NCBI RefSeq assembly: GCF_000429685.1
Contig: NZ_AUCI01000019.1
Location: 1 to 64,000 of the forward strand
Origin: Salibacterium aidingense DSM 18341
GTDB taxonomy: Bacteria; Bacillota; Bacilli; Bacillales; Marinococcaceae
Direction of reading: 5' to 3'
DNA: 64,000 nucleotides
Shown: positions 32,447-40,459 of the stretch, piece after piece
Layout: the number at the start of each line of letters is the position of its first letter
Position numbering within the stretch: the first letter of the stretch is position 1
Made by a program: the position numbers and the translations under genes
The notes under the pieces: model-generated
Seen by the model: only the letters and a program-made list of their open reading frames with translations
Told to the model about the DNA's origin: nothing
Databases searched by the model: none

Positions 32447-33187
32447 TCACGTCACGATCACGGGATTCCCTTTTGTAACAATGATAGTGTGTTCTTTTTG
32501 AGCAACAAATTCTCCTGGATTGACTTTTAACGCCCAGCCGTCACTACTTGGAACAACCTCTTCTGCTTTTGTCGATACAAAAGGTTCATAGGCGATTACC
32601 ATCCCCTCTTTCAATAATTCCTTATTCCACGGGACATCGTAGTTGAAAATATGAGCCGGTTCGTCACGCAGGGAGGATCCTACACCGTGGCCTGTTAGGT
32701 TTTTTATCACGCGATAGCCGAACTTTGCTGCTGTTCGGTGTACCGCTCGGCCGACACCATTTAGTTTCGCTCCGGCTTTAAACGTTTTAAGCCCTTCCTC
32801 AAAAACATGCTCGGTCGCATCCAGAAGGTCCACAAGCTCCGATCGCCCTTCTCCCACGAGAAAAGAACGCCCCGTATCAACAAAATATCCTTTGTACGAG
32901 CCAGACACATCGATGTTGATCAGGTCCCCCTCTTTAATTTCCCGAGCTCCCGGAATCCCATGTGCTGCTTCCTCATTGACAGATATACAAGTATAGCCCG
33001 GAAAATTGTAAGTGGTAATGGGGGCCGACTCTGCTCCATATTTTTCAAACATTCGCCCTGCTATATTATCCAGTTCTTTTGTTGTCACACCGGGCGTTGT
33101 ACTGGCAATCATCTCATCTCGTATGTGGGAAATAATTTTCCCAGCCTTCATTAACCCCTCTCGATCGGCTTGTGTTGACGCAACCAT
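32447..33187 (-). CDS. map: type I methionine aminopeptidase
   Basis: About 246 residues. I start at MVASTQADREG because CGAGGAGGAGTCGT precedes it. All five metal ligands are visible: Asp in INIDVSGSYKG and FVDTGRSF, His in GHGVGSSLRDEP, Glu in IAYEPFVST and Glu in QKEHTIIVTKG. It removes the initiator Met from nascent proteins. It lacks a ribosomal operon context (secY-adk-map), so this is probably the second, YflG-like enzyme that many Bacillaceae carry. Confidence 0.93.
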   Translation of the reverse strand: MVASTQADREGLMKAGKIISHIRDEMIASTTPGVTTKELDNIAGRMFEKYGAESAPITTYNFPGYTCISVNEEAAHGIPGAREIKEGDLINIDVSGSYKGYFVDTGRSFLVGEGRSELVDLLDATEHVFEEGLKTFKAGAKLNGVGRAVHRTAAKFGYRVIKNLTGHGVGSSLRDEPAHIFNYDVPWNKELLKEGMVIAYEPFVSTKAEEVVPSSDGWALKVNPGEFVAQKEHTIIVTKGNPVIVT

Positions 33188-33449
33188 ACGACTCCTCCTC
33201 GAGTTAATCAGCGTTGCTGTTATTGTAAGGTATGGACGAAATAAATGGCAACAATACTGCTGAGAGACGTAGATGCGCAAGGCTCTGCCGGCTTATCCGT
33301 TTGGATCTCCATTATTTCCGCCTGATTCATAAAGTGGCAAATGTCAAGGGGGAGATTTTAATTGCGTTTTAATGAGACGATAGTAAAAATTGTTGCATTT
33401 GTTATAGCTGTTATTGCTTTTTAGGCTGGGCCTTTTTGGGATGGGAATT
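33188..33449. other. intergenic region
   Basis: No supported gene. A -10-like AT-rich stretch and a T-rich tail are present; no repeat copies are seen. Confidence 0.3.
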
Positions 33450-33773
33450 TTAAATAATCATGTGGAAGGCTGGTGCGCTGCCACTCTTTTTCCGGGTAGG
33501 TAAAAAAGTATAAAAAGGGAGGTTTCCCAGGGGGGAGCAGGGGTCAAAAGCGATCTTTCCTGCGAAATGTTGTATCTGCTTCTTGACGCAGTGGCCGCTC
33601 GGATAAAAGTTCCAGTGTACGAAGCTGCCGTTTTTTTTTAATTGTTTAAAATATTCAGTCCGGTCCGGAATTCGGTCCAATATTCTCTCTATTCGTTCCT
33701 GTCCTTCTTTCAGTTCTTTACACAACCGCCTTATTTCAGAACAAGCGTCTTCATTTTCTCCCTCCAAATCCAT
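33450..33773 (-). CDS. short coiled-coil-like protein, possibly degenerate
   Basis: 107 residues. The N-terminal part, [19 protein letters not shown], closely parallels the [19 protein letters not shown] segment of the neighbouring coiled-coil gene at 33811-34239; the C-terminal half (about 50-107) is Cys/Pro-rich and unlike it, as if a different frame were being read. Likely a decayed paralogue. AAAAGGAGG lies very near the ATG; a TTG at 33767 is better spaced. Confidence 0.4.
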   Translation of the reverse strand: MDLEGENEDACSEIRRLCKELKEGQERIERILDRIPDRTEYFKQLKKNGSFVHWNFYPSGHCVKKQIQHFAGKIAFDPCSPLGNLPFYTFLPTRKKSGSAPAFHMII

Positions 33774-33810
33774 TCCTCCTTTTCATAGTCTATGCATTTA
33801 AAAATGAAAA

Positions 33811-34239
33811 CTAAAAGCGGGTACTTCTTAAGGATTGGATATCAGCTTCATGACGGATAGACCGCTCTGATAACTTTTCCATCGTACGCTGCTGACGGTC
33901 GATGAAAACCTCAAGATTTTCATAGCTTTCTGGAATACTAATTAACTTCTTTTCCAGGCGCTCCTGCCCCTCTTTTAATTCCGTTATTTCCCCTTTTAAT
34001 TCTGTACGTACACTACCTATTTCTTCTTTTAATTCTGTACGTACACTACCTATTTCTTCTTTTAATTCCGTACGCACATTTCCTATTTGTTCTGTTAATT
34101 CTGTACGTACATTTCCTATTTGTTCTGTTAATTCTGTACGTACACTCCACATTTCTTCCTTTAATTCAGTACGTACACTACCTATATCACTTTTTAATGT
34201 TGAAAGTTCCTGCAGAATCCGATTTAATGTCTCTTCCAC
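33811..34239 (-). CDS. hendecad-repeat coiled-coil protein
   Basis: 142 residues, all helical. Six 11-residue units of the form [11 protein letters not shown] (or [11 protein letters not shown]) occupy about residues 17-82; a different coiled part with [19 protein letters not shown] follows. The 11-residue period is that of a hendecad, giving a right-handed-leaning coiled coil. The corresponding DNA repeats every 33 bases and is nearly identical between units, so copy number may vary. Ribosome site AAGGGAGTTC. Function unknown; proteins of this kind are common in Bacillaceae. Confidence 0.65.
   Translation of the reverse strand: MEETLNRILQELSTLKSDIGSVRTELKEEMWSVRTELTEQIGNVRTELTEQIGNVRTELKEEIGSVRTELKEEIGSVRTELKGEITELKEGQERLEKKLISIPESYENLEVFIDRQQRTMEKLSERSIRHEADIQSLRSTRF
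33995..34190. repeat. 33-bp tandem repeat within the coiled-coil gene
   Basis: Six units, starting near 33996, 34029, 34062, 34095, 34128 and 34161, each containing TTAATTCTGTACGTAC or a one-base variant. They encode the 11-residue hendecads. Confidence 0.85.
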
Positions 34240-34242
34240 CCT

Positions 34243-35310
34243 TTGAACTCCCTTCCTTTTGGAATGACTTCATTATATCATAAGCATTTCGCAAACATGC
34301 AAAAGCATTTCGACAAAAACCGGGGCGTGCCAGGCACCAAAGAAGAGGATTTTTTGAAGATCACTGAAGAATTTAAAAATACAAAGGCGAAAATTGATAC
34401 ATTGATTGACCACATGGCGAGTACATCCAAAGTCGTCCATTTCATTAATGATATGGCAGAAGAAACTAATTTACTTGCGTTAAATGCAAGTATTGAAGCG
34501 GCAAGAGCGGGAGAGCATGGGAAGGGTTTTGCAGTGGTTGCTGATGAAGTGCGTAAACTAGCTGAACAAACGAAATCTTCCGTAACTCAAATTTCAGCCA
34601 CCATTCATAAAATGCAGGATCAATCTGAGGTTGTAAATAAGGACGTTTCCTCTATCTCTGATCAATTGAACGATCGCGTCTCTTACGCACGCCATTCGAT
34701 TACAATAATGGAGAAGATCACTAATCAGATAAAAGATGTAGGAGAATCAATTAATCAGATTGCAGCTATAACAGAGGAACAAACATCTGCCACGCAAAAT
34801 ATTAATCAAAGCATGGAAACCGTGACACACTATACAGAGGATATTAAAACACAAGCGGAAAGAACGGGTTCATCCATCTATGAAGTCAGCAAAGAAGTCA
34901 ATGAATTACGACATCAAACAATTGAAACGATACCAGAACCTACCCCTGAGCAAATGATCCGTATTTTGCAAACAGAACATGCTTTATACCATTGGTGGGC
35001 CTATAATGCGATACTAGGCTATCAATCAACTGAGCAATGGAGTGAAATCAGCCAAGAAAATACCCGTTTTAATCAATGGTACAAGGAAATGAAGAATAAA
35101 TCAGTTGGTCAGTTAACGGCATTTAAAAAAATGCAAAAGCCTCTCCAACAATTTCATGATCATTTAAGAAAAATTCATGGTGCAATTGGTACAAAGGATA
35201 AAGAAGCAGAACAATTACTACAAACCTTAAATGAAAAAACTATGGAAATTGTTGAACTACTACAAGAACTTCAAAAAGAATATAAAGCCATCACCTATCA
35301 GAAACCCTGA
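34243..35310 (+). CDS. headless chemoreceptor (methyl-accepting chemotaxis signalling domain)
   Basis: The coding part from about residue 34 on is a chemoreceptor cytoplasmic domain with the invariant tip [19 protein letters not shown] followed by [17 protein letters not shown]. The end (about 245-355) is a four-helix region ([16 protein letters not shown] then [13 protein letters not shown]) resembling a CZB zinc-binding domain, though the usual Cys is not evident. There is no sensor or membrane part: the first 33 residues come from intergenic DNA and the repeat at 34309-34338, and no ribosome site is clear. It is therefore probably a 5'-truncated gene, or a soluble receptor whose start I cannot place. 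Confidence 0.7.
   Translation: MNSLPFGMTSLYHKHFANMQKHFDKNRGVPGTKEEDFLKITEEFKNTKAKIDTLIDHMASTSKVVHFINDMAEETNLLALNASIEAARAGEHGKGFAVVADEVRKLAEQTKSSVTQISATIHKMQDQSEVVNKDVSSISDQLNDRVSYARHSITIMEKITNQIKDVGESINQIAAITEEQTSATQNINQSMETVTHYTEDIKTQAERTGSSIYEVSKEVNELRHQTIETIPEPTPEQMIRILQTEHALYHWWAYNAILGYQSTEQWSEISQENTRFNQWYKEMKNKSVGQLTAFKKMQKPLQQFHDHLRKIHGAIGTKDKEAEQLLQTLNEKTMEIVELLQELQKEYKAITYQKP
34309..34338 (+). repeat. GTGACAGGCACC repeat, long form (GTGCCAGGCAC variant)
   Basis: TTCGACAAAAA then CCGGGGCGTGCCAGGCACC. It lies inside the 5' end of the chemoreceptor reading frame and encodes [10 protein letters not shown]. Confidence 0.88.
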
Positions 35311-35328
35311 CGACAACCATCAGGGTTT
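35302..35328 (+). terminator. hairpin overlapping the chemoreceptor stop
   Basis: Perfect 9-bp stem AAACCCTGA/TCAGGGTTT around CGACAACCA. The T run is short. Confidence 0.55.
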
Positions 35329-35351
35329 AAGACTTATTCTCAAGTAACTTA

Positions 35352-36869
35352 TTAACTTGGCTGTGGGGCAGATTCGAGCATCGTCCCGTGCTCGGAAAAC
35401 CTCGTGTGCCAGGAGAATGCTTTCTCCAGATTATGAGGCGTATGCCCCCCATTTTCACAGGCCTCCTCGAAATAATCATACAGCTGCTTGCGATAGCTCG
35501 GGTGCGCACAGTTTTCAATCAAAAGCGGCACTCGTTCTTTCGGCGCCAGCCCACGCAGGTCCGCATAACCTTGTTCGGTAACAATCACATCCACATCGTG
35601 TTCAGTATGATCCACATGGGACACATAAGGTACGATGCTTGAAATGTTCCCGTCCTTGGCAATCGACTTCGTAACAAAAATCGAGATCCCCGCGTTCCTC
35701 GTAAAGTCACCGGATCCCCCAATGCCATTCATCATCTTCGTTCCAAGCACATGCGTCGAGTTCACATTGCCGTAAATATCAAATTCCAGCGGCGTATTAA
35801 TTGCAATCAACCCTAACCGGCGGATAACCTCCGGGTGATTAGAAATCTCCTGCGGCCGCAACACAAGCCGGTCTTTATATCTCTCAATATTCGAATACAC
35901 TTCGCCAAACTTCGACTCCGACAGCGTAATCGAACACCCGGAAGCAAACCGGACCTTCCCCGCATCCATCAAATCAAACACCGCATCCTGAAGCACTTCC
36001 GAATAAACCTCTAAATCTGTGAACTCCGACTCCAGCAGCCCGTGAAACACAGCATTTGCGATCGAACCAATCCCCGACTGCAGCGGGGCCAGATTCTCAG
36101 GCAGACGCCCCAGTTCTTTTTCTTTTCGAAGAAAGGCTACTAAGTGTTCTGCCATTTCCACGGTATCTTCGTCCGGAGATTGGATGGTAGAGGGAGAGTC
36201 CGGCTGATGGGTTATCACGATTCCCTTTATTTTTTCCCGGTCCACCTGAATCCCTGCTTTTCCGATCCGGTCCTCCACGTCGGTCAAAGGGATGGGGTCA
36301 CGATCCCCCTGCCTGGCGGGTTCATAAATGTCATGCATCCCTTCAAACGCTTCCGACTGTTCCAGGTTTAACTCCACAATAACCCCTTCTGCTTTTTCAG
36401 CGAAAATAGAAGAATTGCCAACAGAGGTCGAAGGAATAATCATCCCCTCTTCGGTTATTGCGACCGCTTCCACAATCGCGAAATCTACAGAAGCAAGCGT
36501 TCCCTGCCGGAGAGCTTCCGCGGTATGCGACAAATGCTGGTCCACAAACAGCATCTCTCCTCCGTTAATTTCACTACGCATCGTTTTATTCGCTTGAAAC
36601 GGCAGCCGTTTATGCACAATGCCCGCTTCGGCCATTAACCGATCCACATCGGATCCAAGTGAAGCTCCCGTAAAGACATTCACTTTTATCGATTCCTTCT
36701 CGGTCCGTTTCACAAGGGCGGACGGCACTGCTTTCACATCCCCAGCACGGGTGAATCCGCTCAACCCAAGGGTCATCCCATCTTTGATCCAGGACGCCGC
36801 CATCTTCTCGGAGACAACCGCACCCTGCAGTTCAGTATCACGTATCCGTTTTTGGATCTGCTGTTCCAT
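35352..36869 (-). CDS. acetyl-CoA hydrolase / succinyl-CoA:acetate CoA-transferase family
   Basis: 505 residues. N-terminal half of the CoA-transferase fold with LGLSGFTRAGDVKAVPSAL; C-terminal half with FDIYGNVNSTHVLGTKM and NGIGGSGDFTRNAGISIF, the oxyanion/glutamate region of the Cat1/AarC-like group, and VIVTEQGYADLRGLAPKER. These enzymes move CoA between acetate and succinate or hydrolyse acetyl-CoA. No neighbours suggest a pathway. AACGGGGAGGC precedes the start. Length is normal for the family. Confidence 0.92.
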   Translation of the reverse strand: MEQQIQKRIRDTELQGAVVSEKMAASWIKDGMTLGLSGFTRAGDVKAVPSALVKRTEKESIKVNVFTGASLGSDVDRLMAEAGIVHKRLPFQANKTMRSEINGGEMLFVDQHLSHTAEALRQGTLASVDFAIVEAVAITEEGMIIPSTSVGNSSIFAEKAEGVIVELNLEQSEAFEGMHDIYEPARQGDRDPIPLTDVEDRIGKAGIQVDREKIKGIVITHQPDSPSTIQSPDEDTVEMAEHLVAFLRKEKELGRLPENLAPLQSGIGSIANAVFHGLLESEFTDLEVYSEVLQDAVFDLMDAGKVRFASGCSITLSESKFGEVYSNIERYKDRLVLRPQEISNHPEVIRRLGLIAINTPLEFDIYGNVNSTHVLGTKMMNGIGGSGDFTRNAGISIFVTKSIAKDGNISSIVPYVSHVDHTEHDVDVIVTEQGYADLRGLAPKERVPLLIENCAHPSYRKQLYDYFEEACENGGHTPHNLEKAFSWHTRFSEHGTMLESAPQPS

Positions 36870-37087
36870 GATAAGCCTCCCCGTTGTAAATCTATGCCTA
36901 TTCTAACGCCCGGCCGCGTCCGCTTCACGGGATTTCGCATGAAAAGGCTTAAAACAGGAGGGAGCCAGCGAAAAACATACATGAAACAGAATAAATTAAT
37001 AAAGTCCCCCATCTTCCTCCTTTGTGAAAATTTACGTCGACATATAAAATAACGACATTCGGTCTTAAGCCAACCGTTCTTTCCCTC

Positions 37088-37111
37088 AAAAATCGGGGCG
37101 TGACAGGCACT
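37088..37111 (+). repeat. GTGACAGGCACC repeat, 5'-truncated long form
   Basis: AAAAATCGGGGCGTGACAGGCAC, then a short duplicated AAAAAAGGCACT. It lies about 95 bases upstream of the Rpn gene; the second Rpn copy has a decayed repeat in the same place (57043). Confidence 0.75.
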
Positions 37112-37205
37112 AAAAAAGGCACTAAAAAAATATAATCATCTTGCTTTTTATAACAGGAACAGGTATTCTATTATGGAACAAACGTTCTTGAAAAAGGAGG
37201 GTGCT

Positions 37206-38087
37206 ATGGCTGTTGATCACGATCGGTTATTTAAAGAAGTGTTGACCACCTATTTTGAAGAATTCATCCAGTTATTTTTCCCGGAAGTACACGTTGCCGT
37301 TGACTTTTCCAACGTCCAGTTTTTAGCGGAAGAAGTTTTTAGTGATGTGACCCAGGGGGAAAAGTACAGAGTGGATATTTTGGCAAAAACGAGTCTGAAA
37401 GAAGAAGAAACGATCATCATTATCCACACAGAACCTCAGAGTTATCCCCAGCCTGATTTCAATGAGCGCATGTTCCTCTACTACGGACGACTATACGAAA
37501 AATACCGCTGCAACATCCTGCCGATTGCCCTTTTCACCTATGACCAGAATCGCGAAGAGCCGGATCACTTCTCCATTGCCTTTCCCTTTCACACCGTCCT
37601 GCATTTTCAATTTCTTATTATCCAGTTAAAACAACAGAACTGGCGGCACTTTATCCGCTCCGACAACCCGTTAGCCGCTGCATTGCTTTCAAAAATGGGG
37701 TATAATGAAAAGGAGAAAGTACAGGTAAAAAAAGAATTTCTGCGTATGATGTCTCACATGAATATAGACCCTGCTAGATCCGATCTGTTAACCGGTTTTT
37801 TCGAGACGTATCTAACTCTTACTTCCTCGGAAGAAAAGAAACTACAGGAAGAGGTGAAACGGATGGACGGAAGAGAAGGCGAAAAAGTGAGGGAGTTTAT
37901 CGTATCTTACGAAAAGAAAGGCATGGAGAAAGGAATGGAACAGGGAATAGAGCAGGGCATGAAACAAGGAAAAGAAAAAACGAAAACCGAGATTGCTGAA
38001 GCAATGCTGAAAAAAGACTTGGACATCGAAACAATTTCTGAAGTAACAGGACTCTCCACCGACGAAGTGCTGCAATTAAAACAATAA
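37206..38087 (+). CDS. Rpn-family PD-(D/E)XK nuclease / transposase-like protein, copy 1
   Basis: About 293 residues, starting at MAVDHDRLFKEVL after AAAAAGGAGGGTGCT. The PD-(D/E)XK core is visible: RLFKEVLTTYFEEFI, the YRVDILAKT (Asp) strand and the IIIHTEPQSYPQ strand with Glu and Gln in place of the usual ExK. NERMFLYYGRLYEKY follows. The C-terminal tail has KGMEKGMEQGIEQGMKQGKE, the typical low-complexity Rpn tail, then ETISEVTGLSTDEVLQL. Rpn proteins promote RecA-independent recombination in E. coli. A second copy is at 57149, and a fragment at 56464. Confidence 0.9.
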   Translation: MAVDHDRLFKEVLTTYFEEFIQLFFPEVHVAVDFSNVQFLAEEVFSDVTQGEKYRVDILAKTSLKEEETIIIIHTEPQSYPQPDFNERMFLYYGRLYEKYRCNILPIALFTYDQNREEPDHFSIAFPFHTVLHFQFLIIQLKQQNWRHFIRSDNPLAAALLSKMGYNEKEKVQVKKEFLRMMSHMNIDPARSDLLTGFFETYLTLTSSEEKKLQEEVKRMDGREGEKVREFIVSYEKKGMEKGMEQGIEQGMKQGKEKTKTEIAEAMLKKDLDIETISEVTGLSTDEVLQLKQ

Positions 38088-38141
38088 GAATGATTGTAAT
38101 CATTTACAGCTGGCTGTTACGAAACCCCTTACCATAACAAA

Positions 38142-38183
38142 GATGGAGGAAAACCTGATAAAAAGGGTTTCATCCATTTTTTT
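38142..38183 (+). terminator. terminator of Rpn copy 1
   Basis: GATGGAGGAAAACC pairs with GGGTTTCATCC, followed by ATTTTTTTA. The same hairpin recurs at 46812 and 57995. Confidence 0.75.
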
Positions 38184-38184
38184 A

Positions 38185-38210
38185 TTCGACAAAAACCGGG
38201 TCGTGACAGG
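38185..38210 (+). repeat. GTGACAGGCACC repeat, 3'-truncated
   Basis: TTCGACAAAAA then CCGGGTCGTGACAGG. It ends 4 bases before the MerR stop codon and directly follows the Rpn terminator. Confidence 0.8.
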
Positions 38211-38214
38211 TAAT

Positions 38215-38967
38215 CTACTCAGTGTAATACGTCTTCAATTCTTCATAAATATATACAGCTATATCTTCAGGAAAATAAAAAGTGAATTCGTGATGATGTC
38301 TCGCGAGGAATTCATCATCCCAACCAATACTTAAGAAGCGTTTCATTGCTGGATATAAATTGTCTATTTCCCTGATCATTTCTTGTACTTTATTTTTGCT
38401 GGTGGAATCATTGTGCTCTATGGATCTATTAATCGCCTGCAGCAAATGCCATAAATTTTGATCCATTTTCTTTTTAAATTCTGGATCATGGAACACCTTT
38501 ATTTCGTTCAAGACCTCCTTATCTTCCTCAAAGTGCTTTTCCAACGCTTGGATCTGTGTTTTTTCCAGTCTGAATAAATCCAGCATAATAAACGAAAATT
38601 CATCTAACTCCTTGAGTTCCTCCTCAGAAATATTCTCCTGGTTATATAGTCGTTCCATTCTTGTAATCATTTCTATAACGTCATTTAATTCCTCTTGTTT
38701 TTTAAGAATGAATTGCTTTTGTATCAGCAATAGTTCCCGATTCTTTATCCCCCGGTTTTTCATCTGCTCTTTTATTTCCTCTAGTGATAAACCGAGATGC
38801 TTATAAATTTTTATTTTTTGGAAATTCTCCCAATCTACTGTTGTATACACTTTATTTCCTTTATGATTTTTATTTTCCGGGCTCAGTAAGCCAATCTTAT
38901 CGTAATAACGTAAAGTTCTTACTGTTGTACCTGCTATCTTTGCGAATGAACTAATGGTTACCTCCAT
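38215..38967 (-). CDS. MerR-family regulator with TipAS-like domain
   Basis: 250 residues. MerR HTH at the N-terminus (EVTISSFAKIAGTTVRTLRY, then YYDKIGLLSPENKNHKGNKV), a coiled dimerisation helix (ELLLIQKQFILKKQEELNDV) and a C-terminal helical domain like the TipAS antibiotic-binding part, with GWDDEFLARHHHEFTFYFP. It should bend operator DNA to activate promoters with long spacers. The divergent MFS transporter and its own promoter both have 19-bp spacers over a TGACG palindrome. GGAGGGCTTACG precedes the start. Confidence 0.92.
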   Translation of the reverse strand: MEVTISSFAKIAGTTVRTLRYYDKIGLLSPENKNHKGNKVYTTVDWENFQKIKIYKHLGLSLEEIKEQMKNRGIKNRELLLIQKQFILKKQEELNDVIEMITRMERLYNQENISEEELKELDEFSFIMLDLFRLEKTQIQALEKHFEEDKEVLNEIKVFHDPEFKKKMDQNLWHLLQAINRSIEHNDSTSKNKVQEMIREIDNLYPAMKRFLSIGWDDEFLARHHHEFTFYFPEDIAVYIYEELKTYYTE

Positions 38968-38987
38968 CGTAAGCCCTCCTTATCTGC

Positions 38988-39018
38988 ATTATAAACGGTG
39001 ACGCTGCGTCACACACAA
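38988..39018 (-). promoter_or_regulatory. merR promoter with 19-bp spacer over a palindrome
   Basis: On the minus strand: TTGTGT (-35), a 19-base spacer containing the perfect palindrome GTGACGCAGCGTCAC, then TATAAT (-10). The over-long spacer with a central dyad is the MerR-type layout. Confidence 0.65.
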
Positions 39019-39044
39019 TGCGTTTTCGAGTTTTAATAAAAAGC

Positions 39045-39075
39045 TTGCGTAAGACGTAACGTCACAGTCTAACAT
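39045..39075 (+). promoter_or_regulatory. MFS promoter with 19-bp spacer over a palindrome
   Basis: TTGCGT (39045-39050), 19-base spacer with the perfect palindrome GACGTAACGTC (39053-39063), then TAACAT (39070-39075). MerR-type activated promoter, sharing the ACGTCAC half-site with the opposing promoter. Confidence 0.65.
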
Positions 39076-39110
39076 GATAAACATCTTAAGAATTGGGAGG
39101 ATGTTTATTA

Positions 39111-40331
39111 ATGGAAGAACAACAATCATTATTTAGAAATAGATCTTTTGTGTTTCTATTTATAGGAGGTTTTTTAGCGGTTATTGGTTTTACGATGTTT
39201 TTTATGACAACCACCTGGTTTGTTATTAATGATTTAGGATCTGCGGGTTCTTTAGGAATTATACTCATCGCTATAACCGTGCCGCGAGTTCTCATGATGG
39301 CATTTGGCGGGGTACTTGCTGATAAATTCAAAAAATCAACGATTATGTTCAGTACGAGCTCCATTCAGGGGATCCTGCTGAGTATTATTTTTGTATTACA
39401 CAACACAGATCAATTAACTTTTAATTACCTTGTCATACTCGGTATGGTTTTTGGCACATTAGATGCTTTTTCTGGACCTGCCGGGACTTCCTTAATTCCA
39501 AAAATGGTACAAAAAAGCCAAATAAAACAAGCAAATGCCATTATTCAGGGATTGGGTCAGATTGGATTTGTGCTTGGACCTGTCCTATCTGGAAGTGTCA
39601 TGGAATACGCCGGCGTAACCGCTGGTTATTTAACGGCGGCTTTTATCGTTCTATTATCCGCATTTTTTATGTTTCCTCCCTTTTTAAAAGAAGGACCCAT
39701 CGATAATGCAGTGAAACAAACGCCTCTAAAGGATTTAATAGAAGGCTATTCCTATGTAAAAGCAAGCAAGTTTTTAATGACAGGCATTCTAATATTAATT
39801 ACATTAAACTTCTTTGCTTTTGGAGCAATATCCATTGCCATTCCGATTTTAGTGGAAACGTATGGGGGATCACCCATAAACCTTAGTTTAATTGAGGCTT
39901 CTTTAGGCTTGGGGATGTTAATCAGCACCGGCATCATTGGCACAGTGAAAATACGCAGTCGGGGCCTAACCTCGATTATTGGGTTAATTGCGATGTTAAT
40001 TGTAGCTGTCGCATTCAGTCAAATTCCTAATTTGTTTGTTTTAACAGCTTTAGCATTTCTTATTGGATTTGCTTTTTCCTTCGTTGCTATACCCTTTTTC
40101 ACCTCCACCCAGGAAGATACGGATCCGCGAATTATGGGGAGAGTGATGAGTCTTGTATTTTTAGCGATGAATGGGTTTGATCCACTTGCCTATGCGAGCG
40201 TAACAACCCTTGTCGCCCAGGGTATAGATATTCAGCAGGTAGTATTATCTTTTGCTGCAGCTGGATTAATGATTGCGCTTACTATTTTATGGAAAGGAAA
40301 AACGTTCAGAAATTATAAGTCTGCTTATTAA
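39111..40331 (+). CDS. MFS drug-type transporter
   Basis: About 406 residues with 12 predicted membrane helices. Starts MEEQQSLFRNRSFVFLFIGG, a common opening of DHA3-type exporters; the loop 2-3 signature is FGGVLADKFKKST. GGGAGG precedes the ATG. Divergent from the MerR regulator and under a MerR-type promoter, so it is most likely an inducible drug or lipophilic-cation exporter. The exact substrate is unknown. Confidence 0.88.
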   Translation: MEEQQSLFRNRSFVFLFIGGFLAVIGFTMFFMTTTWFVINDLGSAGSLGIILIAITVPRVLMMAFGGVLADKFKKSTIMFSTSSIQGILLSIIFVLHNTDQLTFNYLVILGMVFGTLDAFSGPAGTSLIPKMVQKSQIKQANAIIQGLGQIGFVLGPVLSGSVMEYAGVTAGYLTAAFIVLLSAFFMFPPFLKEGPIDNAVKQTPLKDLIEGYSYVKASKFLMTGILILITLNFFAFGAISIAIPILVETYGGSPINLSLIEASLGLGMLISTGIIGTVKIRSRGLTSIIGLIAMLIVAVAFSQIPNLFVLTALAFLIGFAFSFVAIPFFTSTQEDTDPRIMGRVMSLVFLAMNGFDPLAYASVTTLVAQGIDIQQVVLSFAAAGLMIALTILWKGKTFRNYKSAY

Positions 40332-40338
40332 ATTAATT

Positions 40339-40372
40339 AAAGATCACTTTCAGATAGGAAGTGGTCTTTTCT
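40339..40372 (+). terminator. terminator of the MFS gene
   Basis: AGATCACTT pairs with AAGTGGTCT around TCAGATAGG, followed by TTTTC. Confidence 0.6.
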
Positions 40373-40411
40373 TCGTCCCCCTTTTCATCAGCCGGAAGCC
40401 AAAAAATCTAA

Positions 40412-40441
40412 TTCGACAAAACCCGGGTCGTGACAGGCACC
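40412..40441 (+). repeat. GTGACAGGCACC repeat, long form
   Basis: TTCGACAAAA then CCCGGGTCGTGACAGGCACC. It lies between two MFS genes, 18 bases before the second start codon. Confidence 0.88.
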
Positions 40442-40459
40442 TTATGTTACGATGAGAAC

